From Nonomuraea sp. NBC_00507 (GTDB taxonomy: Bacteria; Actinomycetota; Actinomycetes; Streptosporangiales; Streptosporangiaceae): a DNA stretch of 64,000 nucleotides. Positions 36,425 to 45,424 of the stretch are shown here, one piece after another. A program made the position numbers and the translations under genes. Within the stretch, counting starts at the first letter, position 1. Each line of letters opens with the position of its first letter. The DNA lies in contig NZ_CP107853.1 of NCBI RefSeq assembly GCF_036013525.1, positions 4,278,001 to 4,342,000 on the forward strand, read 5' to 3'. A model generated the notes under the pieces. That model was not told the origin of the DNA and ran no database searches. It worked only from the letters and a program-made list of their open reading frames with translations.

Positions 36425-37858
36425 TCAGCCGAGCCGCGCGATCGACTTGTACTCCAGGTAGCTCTGCAGGCCCTCGGGCCCCAGCTCGCGGCCGACGCCG
36501 CTGGCCTTGTAGCCGCCGAAGGGCGCGTTGGTCTCCAGCATGAAGCAGTTGACGCCGTACGTGCCGGTGCGCACCTGACGGGCCACCTCCATGCCGCGCT
36601 CGGTGTCGCCCGTCCACACCGTGCCGGCCAGGCCGTAGTCGCTGTCGTTGGCGATCCTGACGGCGTCGGCCTCGTCCTCGTACGGGATCACGGCCAGGAC
36701 CGGGCCGAAGATCTCCTCGCGGGCGATGCGCATGTCGTTGGTGACGCCGGCGAAGACGGTAGGGGAGACGTACCAGCCGCGGTCGTGGGGCCGGTCGAGG
36801 CCGCCGACGACGACCTTGGCGCCCTCGTCCATGCCGATCTTGATGTAGCCCTCCACCCGGTCCTGCTGCCGCTTGGCCACGAGCGGGCCGATGCCGGTCG
36901 CCGGGTCGGCGGGGTCGCCGACGGGCTGGGAGTTGACCATGTTCGCGATCGCCTCGACGACCTCGTCGTAGCGGTTGCGCGAGGCCAGGATGCGGGTCTG
37001 CGCCACGCACGCCTGCCCGTTGTTCATGAGGGAGGCCATCGACAGGAAGCCCATGCTGGCGGCCAGGTCGGCGTCGTCCAGGATGATCGCGGCCGACTTG
37101 CCGCCCAGCTCCAGGCTGACCCGCTTGAGCTGCTCGCCGCAGATGGCCGCGATGCGGCGGCCCGCCGCGGTGGAGCCGGTGAAGGCCACCTTGTCCACGC
37201 CCGGGTGGGAGATCAGGTGCTCGCCGACCTCGCGGTCGGCGGCCACGATGTTGAGCACCCCGGCGGGCACGCCCGCCTCCGCCACCCACTCGGCCAGCAG
37301 GTACGCGTCCAGCGGCGTCTCCGGCGCGGGCTTGAGCACGACCGTGCAGCCGGCAAGCAGCGCGGGCGCCAGCTTGGTCATCGTGACGAACTGCGGGACG
37401 TTCCACGGCACCACGGCCGCCACCACGCCCACGGGCTCACGCCGCACCGTGACCGGGCCGAACAGCCCGGGCCGCTGCTCCTCCTGCTCGTACGTCTTGC
37501 CCAGCTCCGCGTAGTACTGCAGCATGCCGAGTGGCTGCGGCGCCTGCGCGAGGCTGGAGAAGGTGATCGGCGAGCCCATCTCCTCCGTGATGAGCTGGGC
37601 CATCTCGCCCTGCCGCTCGTTGTAGATCGCGGCCAGCCTGCCGATGACCTCGGCCCGCTCGGCGAACGTCATCCGTGGCCACGGCCCGTGGTCGAACGCC
37701 TCACGGGCGGCCGCCACCGCGCGTTCCATGTCCGCGGCCGTGCCCTCCGGCACCCGGCCGACGACCTCCTCGGTGTGGGGTGAGACGACGTCGATCGTTC
37801 CCGTGCCCGCCGGGGCCACCCATTCGCCCCCGATGAACAGCGTGTCGTGCTGGCGCAT
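36425..37858 (-). CDS. Aldehyde dehydrogenase family protein
   Basis: 477 residues. NAD(P)-dependent oxidation of an aldehyde to its acid. Cofactor features are VVPWNVPQF, KPAPETPL and FTGSTAAGR, the catalytic Glu lies in LELGGKSA and the catalytic Cys in NNGQACVAQTR. The ATG at 37858 has AGGAGG eight bases upstream. TTGCTCGAGCAA (37890-37901), a perfect palindrome, sits in its promoter. The substrate is unspecified; the ALDH subgroup resembles those for geranial/betaine-type aldehydes only loosely. Confidence 0.9.
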   Translation of the reverse strand: MRQHDTLFIGGEWVAPAGTGTIDVVSPHTEEVVGRVPEGTAADMERAVAAAREAFDHGPWPRMTFAERAEVIGRLAAIYNERQGEMAQLITEEMGSPITFSSLAQAPQPLGMLQYYAELGKTYEQEEQRPGLFGPVTVRREPVGVVAAVVPWNVPQFVTMTKLAPALLAGCTVVLKPAPETPLDAYLLAEWVAEAGVPAGVLNIVAADREVGEHLISHPGVDKVAFTGSTAAGRRIAAICGEQLKRVSLELGGKSAAIILDDADLAASMGFLSMASLMNNGQACVAQTRILASRNRYDEVVEAIANMVNSQPVGDPADPATGIGPLVAKRQQDRVEGYIKIGMDEGAKVVVGGLDRPHDRGWYVSPTVFAGVTNDMRIAREEIFGPVLAVIPYEDEADAVRIANDSDYGLAGTVWTGDTERGMEVARQVRTGTYGVNCFMLETNAPFGGYKASGVGRELGPEGLQSYLEYKSIARLG

Positions 37859-37889
37859 GTCGTGAGCCTCCTGCTGACCTAATGCTTGC

Positions 37890-37901
37890 TTGCTCGAGCA
37901 A
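37890..37901. promoter_or_regulatory. 12-bp palindrome in the aldehyde dehydrogenase promoter
   Basis: TTGCTCGAGCAA is a perfect dyad 32 bases before the start codon, extended on one side by GCTTGC. It resembles TetR-family operators, but no adjacent regulator gene is present. Confidence 0.5.
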
Positions 37902-37942
37902 TGTCCCAAGCCGACCGAACCATGTTCTGTGGGTGCACGCAA

Positions 37943-37974
37943 GAGGGGCGCGGCACCAGCGTGCCACGCCCCTC
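37943..37974 (-). terminator. Terminator of the M14 carboxypeptidase gene
   Basis: GAGGGGCG (37943-37950) pairs with CGCCCCTC (37967-37974), with an inner GGCAC/GTGCC stem, just past the stop codon on the minus strand. Confidence 0.65.
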
Positions 37975-37983
37975 AAGACTGGC

Positions 37984-40900
37984 TCAGCGAGGATCGCCGA
38001 GCAGGTGCAGCATGGACCGCTTGATCAGGTCCGTACGCGCCGCCTGGTCGGTGATGCTCTCAGCGCCGAAGCCGAGGTAGACGGTGTCCTTGGTGACGAT
38101 GCCGCCGCCTTCCTCGAAGACCTGGTCGGTGCGGAACCAGTTGTTGACCGCCGAGGAGGAGCCCTCGGGCGCCGCCCCGATGGTCCAGCCGCCGAGGTCG
38201 GACTCGAACGAGGTCTCCTCCGCCGTCGCGCCGTCCAGCGTGACCTTGAAGTCGTCGAGGAAGACGCCCGCGCCCTGGGTGCCCCAGTCGCTGATGTAGG
38301 AGATGGACAGCTCGACCTGCTTGCCCGCGTACGGGGTCAGGTCGATCTTCCACTGCTGCCAGCCGGCCGAATTGCCCGAGGCGGCGTGCCACGCGCCGGA
38401 GGTGCCGGTCGGCTCACAGTTCGGTCCCTGGTAGCGCTGCGTGAACGGATGGATGGTCCGCCAGCCGTCACCGCCGCTCGGCGGGTCGCAGCTGCTGCCG
38501 GTGACCTGCGAGGTGTGGCTGTTGGCGTCGGGCAGAGTCGTCCAGTCGTCGCCGCCGGCCGTGCGGGCCTCCACGGTCAGGAAGTCCCACTCGCTCTCGG
38601 TGTCGTACGACGTCCAGAACGACAGGTCGCCGCTCGACTTGCCGGTCAGGTCGATGGTCTTGGTCAGCCGCTTCCACGAGACGTCGGCGATGCCGCTGTA
38701 GACGTCCCACGCGCCGGTGTGCGGGTCGAACGGGCCGCCCGGGCGTACCCACTTGACCTGCGCGGAGCTCTCGAACAGCGGGAACTGCTGCGCGGGCAGG
38801 ATGGCCGAGGTGGCCACGAACGAGTTGGTGTGGCTCGGCTCCAGCGTTGCGTTGAAGCCGTCGAACCTGCCGCCGTTGCCGGTCAGCGGGTACGGCTGGC
38901 CGGTGTCATGATCGGTGCCCGCGTCGTCGAAGAAGACGTAGGCGCCCAGGTAGTACTGCTGGAAGTCGTTGAACACCGGGATGCACGGCGGGTCGTCGGC
39001 CACGGCGCACTCGGACTGCGCGGGCTGGTCCGGCTCGTAGTAGTAGGAGCCGTTGTTGTTGGCCGCGTACGACGCGTACTTGCCGGCGTGCAGCAGCTTG
39101 CCGCCCTCGTTGAGGTAGTCGCGCACGGCGAGCTCGGTGTCCACGCCGCCCTTGGACGTGGTGCCGGGCACCTGGCCGGTCGAGCGCGGGATGATGTCGT
39201 CGCCGGTCTCCCACACCACGGCCTTGTAGTGGCTGAGCACGCCCAGCGGGTGCGGGGCCTTGCGGCCCATCTTGTCCATGTCGTACACGTCCGAGGTGTA
39301 GCCGGCCGCCGTCAGCGCAGCGGCGTACTCGTCGGCGTATTTGGCCTCGGCCACGCCCTGGACGGGGCTGATGCCGGTGACGTCCTCGGTGGCCAGCACC
39401 AGCACCTGTCCGCCGATGTCGGACGCGACGGTGTAGGTGAAGTCGGCGCTCTTCTTCCCGATCGAGGTGAACCAGACCTTCACCTGGTCGCCGGGCTTGG
39501 CGCCGGAGATCTTGCCACGCATCCAGTGGTAGTAGCGGTTGTAGCCCTTGCCGTAGCGCTCGCCGCCCTTCCACTCGCCGGTCGGAACGATCTTCGTCCG
39601 GCCGCCGTTGACCTGGTAGTTCAGGAAGACCGGGCCGAGCTTGCGCTTGGCGTTGACCTGGACGACCTGGTCCTTGCCGTGGCTGACCTCGAACGGGTCG
39701 AGCACGAAGTCGGGGGTCTTGTTGCCCAGGTGGCTCACCGGCTCGGCGGGGTTGACCGCCGACGTGGCGACGTCGAGCGCGAACGGCACGTTCTTCTCGA
39801 ACTCCGCCTGCACCAGGGCCTCGTCGTCGGGGAAGACGAAGCCGCAGCCGTCGCAGCCCTCGTTCAGCTCCGGGGTCCACGACAGCGTGCCGTACTGGAA
39901 GTGGGCCTGGTCGTTGGTGTCGCCGTTCGTGGTGTAGAGCTCGGCGCCGAGGTCGGGGTCGAAGCCGGGCACGGCCGGCTTGTCGTCGGTCCCGGTGAGC
40001 GCCTCGTAGATCGGGTTGTCGGCCGTCTCCGTGGCGATCTGCACGCCGATCGGGTAGAGCAGCAGCGGGCCGTAGGAGTGATAGTTCAGCTGCATCTCGA
40101 ACCCGACGCGCTTGAGCAGGCCGTCCATGGCCTTGGTCTCCGGCTCGCTGGCCGGACCGGGGCCGCGGTAGGTGTCGCTGCTCGTGACGCTCGACGAGCC
40201 CTCTTCGTCATAGTGGAAGTTCGTGGGGAAGTTGCGGTTCGGGTCGACGCCGTCGCCGACCGCGATCTTGCCGTCGCCGTTGTTGTCACGCAGGTTCTTG
40301 CGCCATAGGCGGTTGCCCTCGGTGAAGGTGAAGTCGTAGCCGTCGGGGTTGGCCACCGGCACGAACCACAACTCGGTCTTGTTGAGCAGGTCCTTGAGCG
40401 CGCCCTTGTTCGCGATCACGTACTTCAGCAGCCGCATGTCGACCTCGGTGGTGATCCACTCGCGGGCGTGCTGCGTGGCGGAGAACAGGGTGGACGGCTT
40501 GAGGCCGTCGGGCAGCACCCGCGCGCCGGTGCTCACCTTGGCGGCCAGGATGTCCTTGCCCTGCAGGGACTTGCCGATGGACTGGAGCTTGACGATGTCC
40601 TTGTTGGCGTTCGCGATGGCTTTGAGCTGGTCGGCGATGCCGCCCGGCTCGGAGTAGGACTTCCAGACGGTGTAGCCGCCGGCCGCCTGTGCCTTGGCGG
40701 CCTGCAGTTGGGTCTGGCCCTGGGGGTTGCGTACGGGCTCCGGCTTGAAGCCGAGTTTCCTCAGCCCGGCCACGTCCGCCTGGGCGGCGGTCAGCTCCAC
40801 GTGCTCCTTGTCGCCCTTGGTCTCGTGCTGGACGACGTCGAAGCCCTTCTCTCTGAGCGTCTGGGCGGTGCCTGGTGCGCTTTCGAGCTGGTAGAGCTCT

Positions 40901-41010
40901 ATCTGGTCGCCGGGCGGCAGCGGGTCGGCGGACACGGAGGTGGGGGCGGCCACGAGTAAGGTGCCTAAGCCGAGGATCATCGCGGCGACGAGGTTCGTTG
41001 ATCGAGACAA
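37984..41010 (-). CDS. Secreted zinc carboxypeptidase (M14) with C-terminal immune-inhibitor-A-like region
   Basis: About 1008 residues. A signal peptide (hydrophobic core AAMILGLGTLLVAAP, then SVSADPLPP) is followed by a propeptide and the M14 catalytic domain with metal ligands in SATQHAREWITTE and QLNYHSYG, and a probable catalytic Glu in WTPELNEG. After about residue 450 come beta-rich domains, the last resembling the C-terminal carbohydrate/surface-binding part of immune inhibitor A proteases (DLSFWTSYDTESEWDFLTVE, GVFLDDFKV). I chose the TTG at 41010 because AAGGGG lies seven bases before it and the signal peptide then begins normally; an upstream TTG at 41052 adds 14 residues. Monocistronic. 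Confidence 0.88.
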   Translation of the reverse strand: MSRSTNLVAAMILGLGTLLVAAPTSVSADPLPPGDQIELYQLESAPGTAQTLREKGFDVVQHETKGDKEHVELTAAQADVAGLRKLGFKPEPVRNPQGQTQLQAAKAQAAGGYTVWKSYSEPGGIADQLKAIANANKDIVKLQSIGKSLQGKDILAAKVSTGARVLPDGLKPSTLFSATQHAREWITTEVDMRLLKYVIANKGALKDLLNKTELWFVPVANPDGYDFTFTEGNRLWRKNLRDNNGDGKIAVGDGVDPNRNFPTNFHYDEEGSSSVTSSDTYRGPGPASEPETKAMDGLLKRVGFEMQLNYHSYGPLLLYPIGVQIATETADNPIYEALTGTDDKPAVPGFDPDLGAELYTTNGDTNDQAHFQYGTLSWTPELNEGCDGCGFVFPDDEALVQAEFEKNVPFALDVATSAVNPAEPVSHLGNKTPDFVLDPFEVSHGKDQVVQVNAKRKLGPVFLNYQVNGGRTKIVPTGEWKGGERYGKGYNRYYHWMRGKISGAKPGDQVKVWFTSIGKKSADFTYTVASDIGGQVLVLATEDVTGISPVQGVAEAKYADEYAAALTAAGYTSDVYDMDKMGRKAPHPLGVLSHYKAVVWETGDDIIPRSTGQVPGTTSKGGVDTELAVRDYLNEGGKLLHAGKYASYAANNNGSYYYEPDQPAQSECAVADDPPCIPVFNDFQQYYLGAYVFFDDAGTDHDTGQPYPLTGNGGRFDGFNATLEPSHTNSFVATSAILPAQQFPLFESSAQVKWVRPGGPFDPHTGAWDVYSGIADVSWKRLTKTIDLTGKSSGDLSFWTSYDTESEWDFLTVEARTAGGDDWTTLPDANSHTSQVTGSSCDPPSGGDGWRTIHPFTQRYQGPNCEPTGTSGAWHAASGNSAGWQQWKIDLTPYAGKQVELSISYISDWGTQGAGVFLDDFKVTLDGATAEETSFESDLGGWTIGAAPEGSSSAVNNWFRTDQVFEEGGGIVTKDTVYLGFGAESITDQAARTDLIKRSMLHLLGDPR

Positions 41011-41213
41011 CAGTCTGCCCCTTCGCAGAGTCGAGTTCGATCGCCATCTCAAACCGTTGGAGCGATCTAGGCAAGACCTAATGTTTTAGATCCGCGTTAA
41101 CTACGGCAAAGGGTGCCAAACCTCGCCAAAGGTGCGGCAGTTCGGTCGTTCGGATGACAGGAATCAAGATCATCTTCTATAGTTTCGGTCCGTCTATGAG
41201 GGGAGGGACGGGT

Positions 41214-42110
41214 GTGAGAATCTGGCGGTTCGCCGTTCTTGTCGCCGTCCTCTCCGGGCTGCTCGGGCTCCACTCGCCGCAGCCGGCGTCGGCCGATCCC
41301 AGCCCTGCTGAGCTGCGCAAGCTCACCAAACAGGCGGCCCGGCTCAACGAGCTCTACCGCGGCCAGATCCAGAGCCTGGAGGAGATCAGGATCCAGGCCA
41401 AGCGGGCCACCGAGACCTCGAGCGGTCTGCAGGCCAAGCTCGCGGCCGCACGGGCGGACGTGGGGCGCATCGCCCAGACCGCCTACATGATCGGCCCCAT
41501 CGACGGCATCCAGCTCTTCGGCATGACGGCCGAGCCGCATCAGGTCCTCGGCCAGGCGGCCAACATGACCTACATGGCCACCGAGCGGACCGAGCGCGTC
41601 AAGAGCATCCAGAAGCTGATCGAGGATTCCAAAGAGGCGAAGCTCAACGCCAATGACAAGATCGAGAAGCTGAAGAAGGAGATCAAGACCCTCCTGGGCA
41701 AACGCGACGACATTCAGCGCCTGCTCAACAAATACGGCTTCCAGCAGCCCGGCGGCGCGGACGGCCTGACGCCGCGCATGGTCCAGGTGCGTGCCGAGAT
41801 CATGCAGAACTTCCCGATGAAATACGGTGTGGGCTGCCTGCGCCCCGGTGACCCCGGCGAGCACGGCAAGGGCCGGGCCTGCGACTTCATGATGTCCCGG
41901 GGCGGCACCATGGCCGGTGGGGCCGACGCCGCCAACGGCGACGCCCTGGCCGACTGGCTCATCAAGAACGGCTCCAGACTCGGCGTGATGTACATCATCT
42001 GGAAGCAGCGCTACTACGACATCCGCTCAGGGGGCGGCTGGGATCCGATGTCGGACCGCGGCGGGGTCACGGCCAACCACTACGACCATGTTCATGTGTC
42101 GGTGTTCTGA
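41214..42110 (+). CDS. Secreted coiled-coil protein with C-terminal conserved (ARB_07466-like) domain
   Basis: 298 residues. An N-terminal signal peptide (RIWRFAVLVAVLSGLL, cleavage after PASA) is followed by a long charged coiled coil (about residues 30-180). The C-terminal domain has GVGCLRPGDPGEHGKGRACD, LADWLIKNG, VMYIIWKQRYYD and HYDHVHVSVF, a pattern found in extracellular actinobacterial proteins often joined to RipA/NlpC-type coiled coils. It is probably a cell-wall-associated protein or regulator of a wall hydrolase. GTG start with GGGAGGG before it. Its end overlaps the convergent GH1 gene by 19 bases. Confidence 0.78.
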   Translation: MRIWRFAVLVAVLSGLLGLHSPQPASADPSPAELRKLTKQAARLNELYRGQIQSLEEIRIQAKRATETSSGLQAKLAAARADVGRIAQTAYMIGPIDGIQLFGMTAEPHQVLGQAANMTYMATERTERVKSIQKLIEDSKEAKLNANDKIEKLKKEIKTLLGKRDDIQRLLNKYGFQQPGGADGLTPRMVQVRAEIMQNFPMKYGVGCLRPGDPGEHGKGRACDFMMSRGGTMAGGADAANGDALADWLIKNGSRLGVMYIIWKQRYYDIRSGGGWDPMSDRGGVTANHYDHVHVSVF

Positions 42111-43393
42111 CCCCGCAGGAAGTCCCTCAGCCACGCGTAGGACGCCTTTGGGGTGCGGCGCTGGGTGCCGAAGTCCACGTGCACCAGTCCGAAGCGCTGG
42201 TGGTAGCCCTCGGCCCACTCGAAGTTGTCCAGCAGCGACCAGACGAAGTAGCCGCGGACGTCCACGCCCTCGGCCATGGCCTGCCGCATCGCGGCGATGT
42301 GGCCCTCCAGGAACGCGATGCGGGCCGCGTCGTCGAGCGTGCTCGTGTCGTCGTTGGAGCAGCCGTTCTCGGTGATGAGGATGGGCGGGAGCGCGGCGCC
42401 GTACCTGGTCTTGAGTCCGGTGAGCAGTTCGCGCAGGCCATCGGGGACGATCGGCCAGCCGAACGCCGTCGTGGGATAGCCGGTGATGCCGGCGTCGGTG
42501 AACGGCAGGCCTTCCGACGTCGGGGCGGCGATGCGGGTGGGGTTGTAGTAGTTGATGCCCAGGGCGTCCAAAGGTGTGGCGATGACGTCGAGGTCTCCGT
42601 CACGGACGACGCCGAGGGCCGTGACGTAGGCCGACAGGTCGGGATATTTGCCGAGAAGGATGGGGTCGTTGAACAGGCGGTTGTGCAGGATGTCGTAGGC
42701 GTCGGCCGCCCTCAGGTCGGGCTCCTGCTGAGAGGCGGGCCAGACCGGAGTGCAGTTGTTCGTGATGGCCACCTGGCGCGCCCCCGCGGCTCGCAGGGCG
42801 CGCACCGCCAGCCCGTGGGCCAGGAGCTGGTGGTGCGCGGCCGGCAGGGCGCCGGTCAGCAGGGCCTGGCCGGGGGCATGCACGCCCATGGCGTAGCCGA
42901 AGGCCATGTGCACGAACGGCTCGTTCAGGGTGATCCACAGGGGGACGCGGTCGGCGAGGCGGGTGGCGACGGCGGCGGCGTACTCGGCGAACATTTCCGA
43001 AATTTCGCGATTCAGCCACCCGCCGCGGTCCTCCAGGGCCTGGGGCAGGTCCCAGTGGAACAACGTGGGCACCGGTTGGATGCCCGCCTCCAGCAGGGCG
43101 TCCACGAGCCGTTCGTAGAAGTCGAGACCCTTGGCGTTGGCCGGGCCCGAGCCGAGGGGCTGGACGCGCGGCCACGCGATCGAGAACCGGTAGGCGTTCA
43201 CGCCGAGGCCGGACATCAGGGCGACGTCCTCGCGCCAGCGGTGGTAGTGGTCGCACGCCACGTCGCCGGTGTGGCCGTCCCTGGTGCGGCCGGGCTCGTG
43301 GCTGAAGGTGTCCCAGATGGAAACGCCTCTGCCGTCCTCGGTGACGGCGCCCTCGATCTGGTAGGCGGCGGTGGCCGTACCCCAAAGGAACAT
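42092..43393 (-). CDS. Beta-glucosidase, glycoside hydrolase family 1
   Basis: 433 residues, typical of bacterial GH1. It starts FLWGTATAAYQIEGAVTEDG. The acid/base Glu lies in WITLNEPFVH and the nucleophile in PILITENGCSND; SIAWPRVQP and YNPTRI are family landmarks. There is no signal peptide, so it hydrolyses imported beta-glucosides in the cytoplasm. The ATG has GGGAGG five bases upstream. It is divergent from a TetR-type regulator. Confidence 0.94.
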   Translation of the reverse strand: MFLWGTATAAYQIEGAVTEDGRGVSIWDTFSHEPGRTRDGHTGDVACDHYHRWREDVALMSGLGVNAYRFSIAWPRVQPLGSGPANAKGLDFYERLVDALLEAGIQPVPTLFHWDLPQALEDRGGWLNREISEMFAEYAAAVATRLADRVPLWITLNEPFVHMAFGYAMGVHAPGQALLTGALPAAHHQLLAHGLAVRALRAAGARQVAITNNCTPVWPASQQEPDLRAADAYDILHNRLFNDPILLGKYPDLSAYVTALGVVRDGDLDVIATPLDALGINYYNPTRIAAPTSEGLPFTDAGITGYPTTAFGWPIVPDGLRELLTGLKTRYGAALPPILITENGCSNDDTSTLDDAARIAFLEGHIAAMRQAMAEGVDVRGYFVWSLLDNFEWAEGYHQRFGLVHVDFGTQRRTPKASYAWLRDFLRGQNTDT

Positions 43394-43452
43394 GACAGCC
43401 TCCCGGTAGATGCGAGTATGGCTCATGTTATCTGAAGCCCAAGTGACTCCCT

Positions 43453-43466
43453 TTACCTCCTGGTAA
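43453..43466. promoter_or_regulatory. Palindrome between GH1 and TetR genes
   Basis: TTACCTCCTGGTAA has perfect TTACC/GGTAA arms around a 4-base centre and lies 17 bases before the TetR ATG. It is a probable operator for autoregulation and GH1 control. Confidence 0.5.
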
Positions 43467-43483
43467 TACGCCAGGATGGGGGC

Positions 43484-44122
43484 ATGACGAGTATCTTGCG
43501 CCGCCGTCCCGCCCAGCGCCGCAGCGTGGAGCGGGTGGAGCGGATGCTCGACGAGTGCGCGTTGCTGCTCGACGAGGTCGGATATGAGGGACTGACCACG
43601 AAGGAGGTCGCCCGCCGGGCCGAAGTGCCGATCGGCACGTTCTACCAGTTCTTCCACGACAAACAGGGGTTGGTGCGGGCGCTGGCGCTGCGCAACCTCG
43701 ACGCGTTCCTCGAGCGGATCACCGAGCGCATCGCCACGGCCAAGCTCGGCCACTGGACCGACCTGGTCGACCTCGCCATCGACGAGTTCGTCGACATGAA
43801 GCGCACCACGCCGGGGTTCGCGGTCATGGACTTCGGCGAGGTGCTGGTCGCGCCAGGAGGGCCCGCGGTCCCGGGGACCGATCGCACGCTCGACGGGGCG
43901 AGGGACAACAACGCGATCGTGGCCGACCGGCTGCGTGCCCTCACGATGGAGGTGCTGGACATGCCCGTGGGGCCGGGGCTCGACCGGGCGCTGGTGGTGG
44001 CGGTCGAGGCGACGGACGCGGTGCTCAAGCTCGCCTTCCGCGTCGACCCCCGAGGCGACGCGGCACTGATCGCCGAGTGCAAACAACTGGTCCGCCGCTA
44101 CCTCTCCGACCACCTCCCGTAA
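43484..44122 (+). CDS. TetR family transcriptional regulator
   Basis: 212 residues. The DNA-binding helix-turn-helix is at about residues 28-65 (GYEGLTTKEVARRAEVPIGT, then FYQFFHDKQGLVRAL). The all-helical ligand domain follows (the DUF-type C-terminal with VVAVEATDAVLKLAF). Divergent from the GH1 gene. Three bases past 44122 the sequence turns into low-complexity and tandem-repeat DNA. Confidence 0.9.
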   Translation: MTSILRRRPAQRRSVERVERMLDECALLLDEVGYEGLTTKEVARRAEVPIGTFYQFFHDKQGLVRALALRNLDAFLERITERIATAKLGHWTDLVDLAIDEFVDMKRTTPGFAVMDFGEVLVAPGGPAVPGTDRTLDGARDNNAIVADRLRALTMEVLDMPVGPGLDRALVVAVEATDAVLKLAFRVDPRGDAALIAECKQLVRRYLSDHLP

Positions 44123-44160
44123 CCACCACCGGCACCCGCCCGCCCGCCGCCCCCGCCACG

Positions 44161-44315
44161 GAGACCGGCCGCACGCGGGCTCCGCCACGGAGAGACCGGC
44201 CGCACGCGGGCTCCGCCACGGCGAGACCGGCCGCACGCGGGCTCCGCCACGGCGAGACCGGCCACACGCGGGCTCCGCCACGGAGAGACCGGCCGCACGC
44301 GGGCTCCGCCACGGA
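44161..44315. repeat. Tandem array of five 31-bp units
   Basis: Five head-to-tail copies start at 44161, 44192, 44223, 44254 and 44285. Units begin GAGACCGGCC, contain GCACGCGGGCTCCGCCACGG and end in A or C; the fourth copy has one internal G-to-A change. 31 is not a multiple of 3 and the array lies between two convergent genes, so it is non-coding. GC is near 80%. Confidence 0.9.
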
Positions 44316-44379
44316 GAGCGGACGTGTGCGGCGGGCCGCCGCCCCGTAGCCTGAGGGCGGCGGCGCGGGGCCCCGCGGC

Positions 44380-45303
44380 TCAGGCCGGGGCGTCCAGGCG
44401 GGCGCGGAGGTCCGGGTCCAGCTTCAGGTCCGCGGCGCCGATGGCCTCTTCCAACTGCGCCATCGTCGACACGCCGACGATCGGGACGATGCCGTCGGCC
44501 ATCAGCCATGCCAGGACCACCTGGTTCGGGGTGGCGCCCAGCTCGTTCGCCACCTCCTGGAGGACGGCGAGGCGGGCGGTGGTGCCCGAGTGGTCGTAGA
44601 TCTCGGAGATCGGCCGGTCGGGACGCGTGTACGCGCCGAACATCAGCGTGTTGTACGCCCACAACGTCATGTCCGGCTCGGCGGCCAGGTAGTCGAGCAA
44701 CTCGTCCGTCACCAGCGTGTGCCCCGACTCCGCGGGCTTGGTGAGCGGCCGGGGCCGCAGGTACGTATGCCGCAGCTGCACGTACGTGTACGGCATCCAC
44801 CCGCGCGCCGCCGAGACGTTCCTGGCCCGCTCCAGCCGCCAGGTCGCCACGTTGCTCGCGCCCAGGGCGCGCACCTTGCCCTGCACGGCGAGCTCGTTGA
44901 AGGCCCCCAGGGTCTCCTCCAGCGGCACGGATCGGTCCTCGATGTGCGCCCAGTACAGGTCGATGTAGTCCGTCCCCAGCCTCCGGAGGCTGCCTTCCGC
45001 GGCCCTGGCGATGACAGGTGCCGACAGGCCCTCGGCGGAGTCGAGGGTTTTGTCGCCGGGGACGGTGGGCCGCGCCCCGGCCTTCGTGCTGATGAAGATC
45101 TCGTCCCGGTTGCCGCGGGCGGCCAGCCAGGCGCCGATGGCCTGCTCGCTCTCGTCGCCGGTGCAGCCCTCCACCCAGAACGGGTAGTTGTTGGCGGTGT
45201 CGAGCATGGTGCCGCCCGCCTCGTGGAACCGGTCCAGGATGGCGAAGGTGTCCCGCAGATCGACGCCGGTGCCGAAGTGAATCGTGCCGAGTGCGATGTT
45301 CAT
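44380..45303 (-). CDS. Aldo/keto reductase
   Basis: 307 residues, (alpha/beta)8 NADPH-dependent oxidoreductase. It shows GTMLDTANNY (Asp/Tyr active site), FISTKAG with catalytic Lys, DYIDLYWAHIEDRSVPLEET with the usual His, GASNVATWRLE and, near the end, IVPIVGVSTMAQLEEAIGA for cofactor binding. Substrate unknown. Its promoter contains MerR-type operators and it is divergent from the MerR gene, which probably controls it. Confidence 0.92.
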   Translation of the reverse strand: MNIALGTIHFGTGVDLRDTFAILDRFHEAGGTMLDTANNYPFWVEGCTGDESEQAIGAWLAARGNRDEIFISTKAGARPTVPGDKTLDSAEGLSAPVIARAAEGSLRRLGTDYIDLYWAHIEDRSVPLEETLGAFNELAVQGKVRALGASNVATWRLERARNVSAARGWMPYTYVQLRHTYLRPRPLTKPAESGHTLVTDELLDYLAAEPDMTLWAYNTLMFGAYTRPDRPISEIYDHSGTTARLAVLQEVANELGATPNQVVLAWLMADGIVPIVGVSTMAQLEEAIGAADLKLDPDLRARLDAPA

Positions 45304-45322
45304 GGCCCCGACTCTGGGAGCT

Positions 45323-45368
45323 GGAGTGCACTCCATGTCAAAGCGGTTGACCTGGAGTGGACTCCAGG
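45323..45368. promoter_or_regulatory. Two MerR-type operators between AKR and MerR genes
   Basis: GGAGTGCACTCC (45323-45334) is a perfect palindrome. CCTGGAGTGGACTCCAGG (45351-45368) has 8-bp arms and directly follows a -35-like TTGACC (45347-45352), the classic layout of MerR promoters with the dyad in the spacer. Both share GGAGT/ACTCC arms, so one protein should bind both. Confidence 0.75.
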
Positions 45369-45424
45369 TGGGAAACTGGCTGCGTGAGCGAGCGTAGCGA
45401 GCGAACCAATGGACACAGCCCGGT

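Noticed and set aside
37882..40308. 808-codon plus-strand frame opposite the M14 peptidase
   Set aside because: No domain features, biased Val/Arg/Gly composition; it is the complement of a well-supported secreted enzyme.
44161..44315. CRISPR array
   Set aside because: Copies are head-to-tail without unique spacers, so it is a simple tandem repeat; no cas genes nearby.
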